Counted from the stretch's first letter, positions 1 to 8,185 are shown. The stretch is DNA of 20,341 nucleotides from UBA8517 sp964606975 (GCA_964606975.1 CAZSGY010000033.1:1-20341); one strand, 5' to 3'. Numbers and translations are program-made. The notes: generated by a model not told the origin, from the letters alone.

Positions 1-317
1 ACTACTTTCACCGTCTTCTTCATTACCCCGAACGTGGGCGGTGCTTTTTCCGGTTCTCCAATATAAACCGGAAATCCGGGGGCTTTAACTACATTTATAA
101 GCGACTCGTCATTACCATCTTCAACCTGAAGGGCGTAGTGCACACCGTATCCGCTTTTGGCGTCGGGGTGAACTAAGACTTCTGTCCGTACATCCGGATA
201 TTTTTCATTAATTGCCTCTTTGATTTTTGTTACGGACCGGCGGCAGTTGCCGGGACAATTTAAGTTATCATCGTCTTTAAGTAAATCCCGAACAAATATT
301 TCTATTCTTCTTTCCAT
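1..317 (-). CDS. Unknown protein with a CxxxC pair, cut by the left edge
   Basis: An open frame starts at ATG 317-315 and runs without a stop to the window edge, giving 105 residues; the C-terminus is missing. It begins MERRIEIFVRDLLKDD and has Cys21 and Cys25 in a CPGNC context followed by a basic RR, then a soluble mixed alpha/beta-looking stretch ending near APPTFGVMKK. No signal peptide or membrane segment is visible. It starts 4 bases after the nagB stop, so it is very likely the next gene of the same operon, translated without a clear Shine-Dalgarno. I do not recognise the family. The Cys pair could bind a metal or form a redox pair, but that is inference only; the codon use looks like its neighbours. 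Confidence 0.6.
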   Translation of the reverse strand, partial: MERRIEIFVRDLLKDDDNLNCPGNCRRSVTKIKEAINEKYPDVRTEVLVHPDAKSGYGVHYALQVEDGNDESLINVVKAPGFPVYIGEPEKAPPTFGVMKKTVKV

Positions 318-321
318 ATTA

Positions 322-1122
322 TTAAGGTCTATTTGTCAAAAGGCAGGCAGCACCCTTATCTAAAATAAAAGTAACATTCGGATGCAGTCTCAAAAAAGAC
401 GCGGGCGCGTCTTGCGAAATTTCTCCTTCAAGCGCCCTTTTAATACCTTCGGCCTTATTTGTCCCTTTGGCTATAAGAATTATTCTTTTCGATTCCAGAA
501 TATCTGCCACTCCCTGAGTAATGGCATGCCTCGGAACTAACGACTCGTTCCCGGCAAAAAACCTGGCATTGGCTCTAACTGTTTCATCGTCAATTTCAAC
601 AAGCCTTGTTCTGGAATCCAAAGAAGATCCGCGCTCATTAAAGGCTATGTGGCAAGTCAATCCCGGCCCGATACCTAAAACGGCCAGATCGGAGCACCCT
701 GTGGTTTTTAATATTGAACGGTAGCGCGTCACTTCTGCATCGGGATCTGCCGCACCCGAGTAAGGAATGTGTCGGTTTTCTGAGGGAATGTTAATTCTAT
801 TAAATAAATTTTCCTCCATGAATTTACCATAGCTTTGTGGGTGTCCTTCGGGGAGCGGCCAATATTCATCCAAATTTCTTGTAGTCAGGTATCTGAAATC
901 TAGATCGTGGTCTTTATAGGCGTCGGCCATCAGATCATAAAGCCCCAATGGCGAGGATCCGGTTGCTAAAGTCAGTACGGCCCGGGGTTTATTGATAACA
1001 GTCTCGGCCAGTATTTTAAAGGCGTAGGCATCAACTTCTTTTTCTGTAGGCAAAACGACAACTTCGGGCGCAGGAATCCTGTAAGCTTCAACCAATGAAC
1101 CTGACAATACTTCAGATGTCAT
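322..1122 (-). CDS. nagB: NagB-family glucosamine-6-phosphate deaminase, altered catalytic loop
   Basis: 266 residues, normal for the family, cytoplasmic. NagB converts glucosamine-6-phosphate to fructose-6-phosphate and ammonia, the reverse direction of the neighbouring GlmS. Visible motifs are the phosphate loop LATGSSPLGLY (about 52-62), NLDEYWPL with Asp85 at the position of E. coli Asp72, SYGKFMEENLF, CHIAFNE (157-163) with His158 and Glu163 matching E. coli His143 and Glu148, and the C-terminal PASFLRLHPNVTFILD. The odd part is the loop before the His: the family has GxGxxGHIxFNE, here GIGPGLTCHIAFNE, two residues longer and with Thr156 where E. coli has catalytic Asp141. The family call is strong; deaminase activity is less certain. 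The 66-base gap before it is the largest inside the operon and holds a possible promoter. Confidence 0.85.
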   Translation of the reverse strand: MTSEVLSGSLVEAYRIPAPEVVVLPTEKEVDAYAFKILAETVINKPRAVLTLATGSSPLGLYDLMADAYKDHDLDFRYLTTRNLDEYWPLPEGHPQSYGKFMEENLFNRINIPSENRHIPYSGAADPDAEVTRYRSILKTTGCSDLAVLGIGPGLTCHIAFNERGSSLDSRTRLVEIDDETVRANARFFAGNESLVPRHAITQGVADILESKRIILIAKGTNKAEGIKRALEGEISQDAPASFLRLHPNVTFILDKGAACLLTNRP

Positions 1123-1132
1123 ATAGTTATTA

Positions 1133-1159
1133 ATTATAATAACAATTATACCTCGTCAA
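1133..1159 (-). promoter_or_regulatory. Possible internal promoter for nagB
   Basis: Read on the minus strand, TTGACG (1159-1154) is followed after 15 bases by a perfect TATAAT (1138-1133). The spacer is shorter than the usual 16-18. Transcription would start only a few bases before the nagB ATG at 1122, giving a nearly leaderless message, in keeping with the absence of a Shine-Dalgarno there. It may let nagB and the edge gene be expressed separately from glmS. Confidence 0.4.
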
Positions 1160-1188
1160 CGCAAATATTCCCGTACTTTAGGTGCTAC

Positions 1189-2964
1189 TTACTTTACAGT
1201 GACTGATTTTGCCAGGTTCCTGGGCTTATCCGGATCCAGTCCTTTTTTAATTGCCAGGAAATAGGCAAGCAGCTGAGCGGCCACAATTTCAGGTATAATA
1301 CTGGCTTCACCGGCATCAGAAATGGGGATAAATTCGTCAAAAACCTCATGAGGCTTATAGGAAATACCTATAATATAGCCACCTCTGGCTTTCATTTCCA
1401 TTACCCCGGCCAGATTTGCGCCATAAGTTTCATCATTTGGCAAAAAGCCTATACAAGGCGTTCCTTTTTCAATTAGAGCCAGCGGGCCGTGTTTTAATTC
1501 CCCCGCAGCCAAACCTTCTGCGTGAATATAAGAAATTTCCTTAATTTTCAGGGCAGCTTCGAGACTTGCCGGATATGAAAGCCCGCGGCCAACAACATAC
1601 ATGTGCGGCTTTTTGGCAATTTTTGAGGCTAGAGCTTTGATTTTATTTACCGATGTCGGAGAAAGAACCTCGCTCACGGAATTAGCTGCCCGCATTAAAA
1701 GTTTTTGTCCCTCTTTTATCCCGCCATTAAGTGCAGAGGCCAAAAGTATTAAGTGGGCAATCATCCCTGTCAAAGCCTTGGTGGAAGCAACTGCCCTCTC
1801 CTGGCCTGCACCGATTAGCATCTTAAAGTCCGATAATCTGTAAAGCGATGAGCCCTGCACATTCACCAGTCCTAAGATTTTTGCACCTTTGTCTTTAGCT
1901 TTTTTTACCGACTCCAATATGTCCATGGTCTCCCCGGATTGGGAAATTGCGATTACTAAACTGTCCTTATTCAAAAAATCCAGGCTGTAGCCAAATTCGC
2001 TGCCGATGGCGGGATTAACATGCCTTTTGGCCATCTTAGAAAATAGGTAAGAACCGGCCAAACAGGCGTATGAGGCAGTTCCACAACCCACAAAATAAGT
2101 GCCCCTGGCTTCTTTAACCATCCCGGCAATCTTTTGGGTCTGAGAAAGGGAATTCATAGCGATATCGGAAATAATTCTGGATTGCTCAAAAATTTCTTTG
2201 AGCATGTAGTATTCGTATTTCCCTTTTTCCTCGGTCTCAATTTTCCAATCCAATTTTTGAACTTTCGGAGTAATTTGTCTGCCGGTTTTGACATTTTGAA
2301 TCACAACCTTGTCTGGGGATAAAATTGCCATTTCATCGTCTTCAAGAAAGTAAACATCTTTTGTATAAAAAATAAGAGCAGAGGCGTCGCTGGCCAAAAA
2401 ATTCTCGCCATTGCCGAAACCTATCACCAAGGGAGAGCCGTTCCTGGCGGCTACTAAGAGATTGTCTTTTAAGCTCACCGCAATAACGGCATTCAGGCCT
2501 TCCATTTTATTGAATGTTTTCCTAAACGCCTCGGTAAAGGGCGACTTTCTTACCATTTCCTCCAAAGTGTGAGTTAAAGCCTCTGTATCCGTTTCCGAAA
2601 TAAACTTATGCCCGTTTTTGAGGAGTTTTTTCTTTTCATCCTCATAATTTTCAAAAATTCCGTTATGAATGACTGCGATTTGTCCGCTGCAATCGAGGTG
2701 GGGATGGGCATTTGCCTGAGTCACCCCTCCGTGGGTTGCCCACCTGGTATGCCCGAAGGCCACATGTCCTCCCGGAAGATCGCTGACATTGGCGTCTCCG
2801 ATCTTGCCAATGCGTTTTTTAATGACAATCTTGTCTTTGACGGATAACGGCACCACGCCCACTCCCCAGCTGTCATACCCACGATATTCGAGACTTTTCA
2901 GGCCGTTGAATACTATTTCCTGACCGTTTTTTCTTTTACCAATATAGCCAAATATTCCGCACAT
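1189..2964 (-). CDS. glmS: Glutamine--fructose-6-phosphate aminotransferase (GlmS)
   Basis: 591 residues. GlmS makes glucosamine-6-phosphate from fructose-6-phosphate and glutamine, the entry to UDP-GlcNAc and peptidoglycan. The frame is open 12 codons further upstream, but the start must be ATG 2964 because the enzyme needs Cys2 exposed as the N-terminal nucleophile (MCGIFGYIG). Glutaminase domain about 2-220: GHTRWATHGG (Arg74), HPHLDCSG, HNG (101-102), SETDTE (Asp126). Two SIS sugar-isomerase domains follow: GCGTASYACLAG, ISQSGETMDILE and VASTKALTG in the first, GRGLSYPASLEAALKIKE and AEGLAAGELKHGPLALIE in the second. The C-terminus KPRNLAKSVTVK is typical. It starts 13 bases after yvcK with no clear Shine-Dalgarno, so it is probably co-transcribed. 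One small departure is SEFGYS where most family members have SEFRY. Confidence 0.96.
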   Translation of the reverse strand: MCGIFGYIGKRKNGQEIVFNGLKSLEYRGYDSWGVGVVPLSVKDKIVIKKRIGKIGDANVSDLPGGHVAFGHTRWATHGGVTQANAHPHLDCSGQIAVIHNGIFENYEDEKKKLLKNGHKFISETDTEALTHTLEEMVRKSPFTEAFRKTFNKMEGLNAVIAVSLKDNLLVAARNGSPLVIGFGNGENFLASDASALIFYTKDVYFLEDDEMAILSPDKVVIQNVKTGRQITPKVQKLDWKIETEEKGKYEYYMLKEIFEQSRIISDIAMNSLSQTQKIAGMVKEARGTYFVGCGTASYACLAGSYLFSKMAKRHVNPAIGSEFGYSLDFLNKDSLVIAISQSGETMDILESVKKAKDKGAKILGLVNVQGSSLYRLSDFKMLIGAGQERAVASTKALTGMIAHLILLASALNGGIKEGQKLLMRAANSVSEVLSPTSVNKIKALASKIAKKPHMYVVGRGLSYPASLEAALKIKEISYIHAEGLAAGELKHGPLALIEKGTPCIGFLPNDETYGANLAGVMEMKARGGYIIGISYKPHEVFDEFIPISDAGEASIIPEIVAAQLLAYFLAIKKGLDPDKPRNLAKSVTVK

Positions 2965-2977
2965 ATTATGGAAATAA

Positions 2978-4009
2978 TTATAAAGTCGCCTCCAAATCAA
3001 CGATTTTTAAGACGGCCTCACGGAGTTTATCCGGGTCGTGGCGAATTATGCTTCGGCGTATTTTATCCCCTGCCTCTTTTTCGGCAACAGTCTCCGAGAG
3101 AAGATCGGTTCTCATCAATTTAAAACCATGGGTGTCATTATTCGTCAGATCATCTTTAATCGGATATGTATCCTCCGCCGCATATGCACTCAAAACATCC
3201 TTGGGAAAATTGAGATTATTATTGACCAACACATATTTTATTAACTCAATTGGCATATATTTGCCCAGGTCTCCGATAAAATCACTTAGCGCATAACCAG
3301 GTGTCTCACTCTTCGAATCCATAAGGTTGCCGATAAATAAGATCTTCCCCTTTGTCTTCTTAAGGGCGGGCACTACTCCATCGACTATTAGATTTACAAT
3401 TGTATTGGTATAAAAGTCACCCGGCCCCAAAATTATAAGATCAGCTTCAAGAATTGCCTTTTCTGCCTCCGGACTTATTTTTGCCAAAGGCGATGTCCTT
3501 AATTCTTTAATCCTGGCTCCGGAGTTTTTGGCTACATCTATATTGTGCTCCCCTGAAAGTTCGGAGCCATCTTCGTATTTGGCTATCAAACGAACGTTAT
3601 CATAACTTATCGGAAAAATATTTCCCTGTACTTGCAAAAGTTTACAAGTTTCCTCTATTCCTTTTTTCTGCGATCCCATTATGTCAGCCATCGCCACCAT
3701 AAAGAGATTGCCGAACGTCATACCATCGAGGTTTTGCCCGCCTTGATGATAGCGGTAAGTGAATAGTTTACGAAGGACTGTGGTGTTTTTAGATAAGGCA
3801 ACAATTGCCTGTCTGATACCGGATGTGGGTAAAAGTCCGAACTCGTCGCGAATAACACGGTTTGAACCTCCGTCGTCAACCATGGTCATAAGCATTGAAA
3901 TGTGTACCGGGGCTCTGCTTAATCCTGATGCCAAAACATAGGAACCTGTTCCGCCTCCGATAATTACAATTTTGGGGACTTTATTCTTTTCCTTCATAGA
4001 TCTTTGCAC
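2978..4009 (-). CDS. yvcK: YvcK/GlmR-family protein (CofD-like)
   Basis: 343 residues, cytoplasmic. The N-terminus carries the family nucleotide-sugar loop IIGGGTGSYVLASGLS (about 16-31), followed by TMVDDGGSNRVIRDEFGLLPTSGIRQAIVAL and the central DGMTFGNLF; late motifs ADLIILGPGDFYTNTI and PGYALSDF also fit. In Bacillus subtilis YvcK (GlmR) binds UDP-GlcNAc, is needed for wall synthesis under gluconeogenic conditions and stimulates GlmS; here it sits directly before glmS. The chosen start is GTG 4009, because GAGGT lies 6 bases upstream inside murA; ATG 3997 (four codons later) is the alternative. Either way the gene overlaps the end of murA (29 or 17 bases), so translational coupling is likely. 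Related CofD proteins make coenzyme F420, but the neighbours argue for the YvcK role. Confidence 0.9.
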   Translation of the reverse strand: MQRSMKEKNKVPKIVIIGGGTGSYVLASGLSRAPVHISMLMTMVDDGGSNRVIRDEFGLLPTSGIRQAIVALSKNTTVLRKLFTYRYHQGGQNLDGMTFGNLFMVAMADIMGSQKKGIEETCKLLQVQGNIFPISYDNVRLIAKYEDGSELSGEHNIDVAKNSGARIKELRTSPLAKISPEAEKAILEADLIILGPGDFYTNTIVNLIVDGVVPALKKTKGKILFIGNLMDSKSETPGYALSDFIGDLGKYMPIELIKYVLVNNNLNFPKDVLSAYAAEDTYPIKDDLTNNDTHGFKLMRTDLLSETVAEKEAGDKIRRSIIRHDPDKLREAVLKIVDLEATL

Positions 4010-5237
4010 CCAGTGACCTCAGCCTTTCGCCAATATTTTCGTATCCCCGATTTACAATCTCAACATTCTCAATTACACTTCGTCCCTCGGCGCAAAGTGC
4101 AGCCAAAATTACCGATACTCCGGCACGGATATCTTTACAAAAGAGTCTGTCACTCATAAGGGGGGTCGGGCCGCTGACAATAACCCGGTGAGGATCGGCA
4201 ATAAATATTTTTGCTCCCATGGATATGAGGTCGTCGACAAAAAACATTCTCCATTCATACATCCAGTCATGACAAACTACCGTTCCTTGAGTTTGAGTAG
4301 CCAAAACTATGAAGGGGCTCATTAAATCCGTCGGGAAACCGGGCCACGGCCGTGTCTGAAACTTACTACGTGTGGCAACCAGTTTTGAAGGTAAAACTAT
4401 TAACGAATTGCCGGAATTTTTAAAATTTACACCCATATAGCTTAGGTAATTCAAAATCATAGGGTACTTCTCAGCCTCAAAGTCTTCAATTTCGACCTTG
4501 CCTCCGGTTATTGCGGCAGCGATTGCAAATGTGCCTCCTTCGATATGGTCCGGGCAAACTTTATGATTAACACCGCTAAGTTTACCTCCCTCAACCTGCA
4601 AAACATTTGAGCCTATACCACTAATTCCGGCACCCATTTCTTTAAGCATTTCAGCCAAATCTGAAACGTGCGGTTCTGTGGCTGCATCATCTATAATGAT
4701 CTTTTGGGAAATCGAGGATGCCATCATTAGCCCCATTTCCGTTGCGGTCACCGACGGTTCATCCAGAAATATGTCGGGAGCTTTTTTCTTTCTCCATTCA
4801 AGGTAAAAACGTCCATCCTTTCTTTTAATTTCCACACCCATTTTTTGCATCATGGCAAAGTGTGTATCGAGTAGTCTCTCCCCTATCTGATCTCCGCCGG
4901 GAGGTGTAACTATGGCCTTACCGAATCGAACCAAAAGAGGGGCTGCCAAAACCACCGATGCTCTAAATTTTGCAGATAAATCCGGGTCGGGATCCCACGA
5001 ATTTAACCCTTGCGGATCAATTGTCACCTCGTGATCCTTTCTCTCAACCTTAGCACCCAGCTTGGAAACCAGGTCAAGCATAAAGGATACATCGGAAATA
5101 TCCGGAACGTTCGTTAGAGTCGTGGGTGAATCTCCCAGAAGAGCCGCAGGTATCAATTTTAGGGCAGAGTTTTTATTGCCAAAAAGCTTAATTTTCCCCT
5201 CAAGCTTCTCGCCTCCCTGTACTATGAGTTTCGACAT
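3981..5237 (-). CDS. murA: UDP-N-acetylglucosamine 1-carboxyvinyltransferase (MurA), Cys-to-Asp type
   Basis: 418 residues, normal length. MurA transfers enolpyruvate from PEP to UDP-GlcNAc, the first committed step of peptidoglycan synthesis. Start ATG 5237 gives MSKLIVQGGEKLEGKI, the usual N-terminus; an upstream TTG at 5279 would overlap ftsI and is unlikely. Conserved residues are Lys22-Asn23 (GNKNSALKLIPAALL), Arg92 (KFRASVVLAAPLL), Arg121 in GERLLD, Asp in GFPTDLMSPF, and the C-terminal NRGYENIGERLRSLGAKI. The catalytic loop reads PPGGDQIGERLLD, so residue 116 is Asp where E. coli has Cys115, the residue alkylated by fosfomycin. Asp at this position occurs in Mycobacterium and Chlamydia MurA, which stay active and are intrinsically resistant. 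The gene follows ftsI by 19 bases and overlaps yvcK. Confidence 0.96.
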   Translation of the reverse strand: MSKLIVQGGEKLEGKIKLFGNKNSALKLIPAALLGDSPTTLTNVPDISDVSFMLDLVSKLGAKVERKDHEVTIDPQGLNSWDPDPDLSAKFRASVVLAAPLLVRFGKAIVTPPGGDQIGERLLDTHFAMMQKMGVEIKRKDGRFYLEWRKKKAPDIFLDEPSVTATEMGLMMASSISQKIIIDDAATEPHVSDLAEMLKEMGAGISGIGSNVLQVEGGKLSGVNHKVCPDHIEGGTFAIAAAITGGKVEIEDFEAEKYPMILNYLSYMGVNFKNSGNSLIVLPSKLVATRSKFQTRPWPGFPTDLMSPFIVLATQTQGTVVCHDWMYEWRMFFVDDLISMGAKIFIADPHRVIVSGPTPLMSDRLFCKDIRAGVSVILAALCAEGRSVIENVEIVNRGYENIGERLRSLGAKIYEGKE

Positions 5238-5256
5238 CTTGATAATAGGTATTGTA

Positions 5257-6975
5257 TCACTGATCAGGCGCAATCCCAAAATACGGAAACAGATCTTTCG
5301 CTATCGAAAACCAGACCGGAGCCGCGGTTTCGGCTGCCCACGGAGACGTCTGAGGAGACCTTAAAGTTACAAGCATAATAAATTTCGCCTTTTTGGGAGA
5401 TGCAAAACCGATAAACGAATGGTTAGTGTTTTTCTCATCGTAATGTCCGGCTACCGGAATTTGAGCAGTTCCTGTTTTTCCCGCCACACTGTACCCGGGA
5501 ACAGCCACCCATTTAGCTTCGCCGTGTGTGGAAGCTTCAACCATCATCTGAGTTATTTCCGAAGCGGTTTTCTCACTTATTATGCGCTCGGGATCTTCGA
5601 CTTCCACCTTTTCCTCCCACCCGTCTCCTATTACCGAATCTACCACTCTCGGTGTAACTAAGTACCCGCCGTTGGCAATTGCAGCAACTGCCCGAACCAT
5701 TTCAATTCCGGTTACAGCCACACCTTGCCCGAAAGTTGTTGTTGCCAGGTCTACCACATTCCAGGTTCCTTTCTCCCTGAGCTTCGGCGCCACTTCGCCT
5801 TGGAGATCTATTCCGGTTTTTTGACCGATACCGAATTTTGTTAAATAATCATACAAAGCATCTGCTCCGAGTTTTTGTCCGACAAAAGACATACCAATAT
5901 TATCCGATTCGACAATTACTTCAGTCATGGTAATGTTTTCTTTATACTTCTCGTTCCAGGTTTTGATAAAATATTTATCAAGTTTTAGAGGACCGCCGCA
6001 TATATCACACTTAGTATCCGGCTCGACAACTCCGGCATCCAAGCCCGCCGCCATAACGATTACCTTAAAAATTGAACCGGGTTCAAAGGTGTCAGTTATA
6101 ATCGGATTTTTAAATAATGAGTCGTTATATGAACCATAATTTGCCGGGTCGAAAGACGGCAAATTGGCCATTGCCAATATTTTTCCTGTTTTGGGGTCCA
6201 TAACTGTCACGCTTCCGCCTGATGCCTGATATTTTTCAATCCCTTCAGCAAGTTTTTCCTCAACAATAGCCTGTACTCTTTTATCAATATTGGTTTTAAG
6301 GTCCACCCCTGAAACAGCAGTAACCTGGGTCGACCCGTTAAGAAGAATGGGCGAACCTTTAGCATCCCTCTCCCCACCCATATACCCCGGTTTACCGCTT
6401 AGTGGCAGGTTGTAATATCCCTCCAGTCCAAAATATCCTATATCGGTTCCGTCGTTGTCTTTACCGACAAACCCTAAAATCTGCGCCGCACTTGAAGCCT
6501 CAGGATAAAAAGACGCCTCGGCGGCATCAAAGCCTATGCCTTTAATATCCATGGCTTCAATATTTTTCTTTGACTGGTCGCTGATTTTTTGTTTTAGTAA
6601 AACCCAACTGGCATCTTTTTGAAGCAAGGGGGTAATTCTTTGTATTTCATTTCTTACTGCCTCCGTATAATCCTCAACTTCATTTTCATCAACCGTGAGA
6701 GGCGCAATTTTCTTAGCGACTTCCCCCGATGAAAAACTCAAAATTCTGGGGTTCGCCCAAATGTTCCAGGCCATTGTTCTGGCCACCCAAGGAGTACCGT
6801 CGGAGGCCAAAATGTTTCCGCGGGGCGCTGAAGTGAGAACCGAGGATGTGTGTTGATTTTTTGCCTGGTCCGCAAGACCCCTACCCTTGACCACCTGCCA
6901 CCAAAAAAGTCTAACCGCTAAAGCTAAGAAAAGTAGTATGAAAAAAATTGAAAGTAGGCGGATTTTGGCCAACAT
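5257..6975 (-). CDS. ftsI: Class B penicillin-binding protein (FtsI/PBP2-like transpeptidase)
   Basis: 572 residues. An N-terminal membrane anchor (about 8-27) is followed by a dimerisation/pedestal domain (APRGNILASDGTPWV near 50; PEASSAAQILGFVG near 158) and a transpeptidase domain. All three active-site motifs are present: SIFK (Ser301-Lys304), SDN (357-359) and KTGT (500-503). It cross-links septal peptidoglycan outside the membrane. There is no PASTA repeat; the protein ends soon after the transpeptidase fold (LRSPQTSPWAAETAAPVWF). A local CDICGG (about 323-328) has two Cys that could pair outside the cell. It begins 3 bases after the FtsL-like gene and ends with TGA 19 bases before murA. 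FtsI rather than an elongation PBP is inferred from the rsmH/ftsL-like context. Confidence 0.93.
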   Translation of the reverse strand: MLAKIRLLSIFFILLFLALAVRLFWWQVVKGRGLADQAKNQHTSSVLTSAPRGNILASDGTPWVARTMAWNIWANPRILSFSSGEVAKKIAPLTVDENEVEDYTEAVRNEIQRITPLLQKDASWVLLKQKISDQSKKNIEAMDIKGIGFDAAEASFYPEASSAAQILGFVGKDNDGTDIGYFGLEGYYNLPLSGKPGYMGGERDAKGSPILLNGSTQVTAVSGVDLKTNIDKRVQAIVEEKLAEGIEKYQASGGSVTVMDPKTGKILAMANLPSFDPANYGSYNDSLFKNPIITDTFEPGSIFKVIVMAAGLDAGVVEPDTKCDICGGPLKLDKYFIKTWNEKYKENITMTEVIVESDNIGMSFVGQKLGADALYDYLTKFGIGQKTGIDLQGEVAPKLREKGTWNVVDLATTTFGQGVAVTGIEMVRAVAAIANGGYLVTPRVVDSVIGDGWEEKVEVEDPERIISEKTASEITQMMVEASTHGEAKWVAVPGYSVAGKTGTAQIPVAGHYDEKNTNHSFIGFASPKKAKFIMLVTLRSPQTSPWAAETAAPVWFSIAKDLFPYFGIAPDQ

Positions 6976-6978
6976 ATC

Positions 6979-7299
6979 TTAAGGAAGTTGTGCAACCGCC
7001 GCTTTTGCATCGGACACAAAAACCATTTGCTGCGGTTTAACAAAACCCAACTCACTTCCTTTTTCTTCCAAATCACTCATTGAAAGCGACCTGACCAGAG
7101 TATTTTCCAAATTTCTTTTTTCGTTAGAAAGCTGGCTTTGCTTTTTTCTAAGTTCTGAAACTTCAAGGCTTGAAGTAGTGGTCTCAACAGTCATAAATAT
7201 TGAGGATGCAGCTAAGATTCCTGCAACCCCAAAAAGAACATATTTGGTCAGGCTTTTTCTCTCTTTTTTAACTTGTTTTATCGAACAGATTCTTCTCAT
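6979..7299 (-). CDS. FtsL-like small bitopic division protein
   Basis: 106 residues: a basic cytoplasmic N-terminus (KQVKKERKS), one membrane segment (about 18-38) and an extracytoplasmic, coiled-coil-like stretch rich in Leu, Lys and Glu (about 44-75), closing with LGFVKPQQMVFV, which resembles the LGM-x-x-P tail of FtsL/DivIC proteins. FtsL forms a complex with FtsB and FtsQ that activates FtsWI. The identity rests mostly on architecture and position between rsmH and ftsI, as FtsL sequences are poorly conserved. It starts 1 base after the rsmH stop and ends 3 bases before ftsI, so it is part of a tightly coupled unit. No Shine-Dalgarno is obvious. Confidence 0.75.
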   Translation of the reverse strand: MRRICSIKQVKKERKSLTKYVLFGVAGILAASSIFMTVETTTSSLEVSELRKKQSQLSNEKRNLENTLVRSLSMSDLEEKGSELGFVKPQQMVFVSDAKAAVAQLP

Positions 7300-7300
7300 A

Positions 7301-8185
7301 TTATTTTTCTAAAACTCGCATTTTTGCGCTTCTGGCTCTTTTATTCTCTAAAAGTTCCATACTACCGGCTGTTACAGGCTTAAAAGTAATTCTATTTGCT
7401 CCCAGGGCCTCCTTTTCTTTGAAAAAATCTTTTACTAAAACGTCTTCTTTGGAATGAAAACTGATAACAACCATTCTTCCTCCGTTTTTAAGTAGGCCAA
7501 ACGCTTTAGGTAGGGCCTCTTTTATATTTTCCAATTCGCTGTTGACCGCAATTCTGACTGCCAAAAACGGAAGCGTAGCTTCACTTATTCCGGTCTTTCC
7601 GGTTTTGAGCCCCTGGCTAATCTCTAAAAGATCGCCAACTGTTTCAATTGGCTTAAGGAGCCTTGAGTGCAACACTCTTCCGCTAATCCACTTGGCCGAT
7701 CCGGGATCTAAAGTAATTTCAAAAAGATCTCTTAATTGATCTTCTCTCAATACATTTAGCAGGTCGGATGCTTTTACTCCCTGTTTTTCCGGATTTATAC
7801 GCATATCCAAGGCCGCATCGGCGTTTCCGAAAGAAAAGCCTCTTTCTTCGTCTTTCAGGTGTAAATTCGTTACACCGAAGTCGAAAAGTATTCCGTCAAC
7901 CTCACCCCATCCGTTTTCCTCAGCCAATTCCTTAATGCTTGTAAAATTTCCTTGAACAAATTTATAATTTTTGCTCTTTATGGATTCTTTTTTAATTCTT
8001 TCCTCCGCAATGGCAATCATTTCGGGATCCATCTCAATTCCCAAAACTTCGCCGCCTCTTTTTAAAATTTCAAGCGTGTGCCCGGCGTTACCTAAGGTCG
8101 CATCTATATACTTTTTGCCTTTTTCAATGTGCAATGCTTCAACTACTTCATTTACCAGTACCGTCTCGTGATATTTAACGTTCAT
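7301..8185 (-). CDS. rsmH: 16S rRNA (cytosine(1402)-N(4))-methyltransferase (RsmH/MraW)
   Basis: 294 residues. RsmH uses S-adenosylmethionine to methylate N4 of C1402 in 16S rRNA at the ribosomal P site. Motifs are HETVLVNEVVEAL (about 6-18), SAM-binding DATLGNAGHT (28-37) and GIEMDP (49-54), ILFDFGVTNLHL, EERGFSF, LDMRIN, RIAVNSELENI, ISFHSKEDVLVKDFF and the C-terminal NKRARSAKMRVLE. The helical insertion seen in the family is present (LREDQLRDLFEI). Its ATG lies inside mraZ, with an 11-base overlap, the classic mraZ-rsmH arrangement of division clusters. Nothing is missing; the family call is firm. Confidence 0.96.
   Translation of the reverse strand: MNVKYHETVLVNEVVEALHIEKGKKYIDATLGNAGHTLEILKRGGEVLGIEMDPEMIAIAEERIKKESIKSKNYKFVQGNFTSIKELAEENGWGEVDGILFDFGVTNLHLKDEERGFSFGNADAALDMRINPEKQGVKASDLLNVLREDQLRDLFEITLDPGSAKWISGRVLHSRLLKPIETVGDLLEISQGLKTGKTGISEATLPFLAVRIAVNSELENIKEALPKAFGLLKNGGRMVVISFHSKEDVLVKDFFKEKEALGANRITFKPVTAGSMELLENKRARSAKMRVLEK

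Noticed and set aside
2965..2977. glmS ribozyme/riboswitch
   Set aside because: Only 13 bases separate yvcK from glmS, which cannot hold the ribozyme.
2965..3000. Upstream extension of GlmS by 12 residues
   Set aside because: GlmS needs Cys right after the initiator Met; the extension would bury the nucleophile and overlap yvcK.
5238..5279. TTG start for MurA inside ftsI
   Set aside because: The extra residues match nothing in MurA, whereas ATG 5237 gives the standard N-terminus and length.
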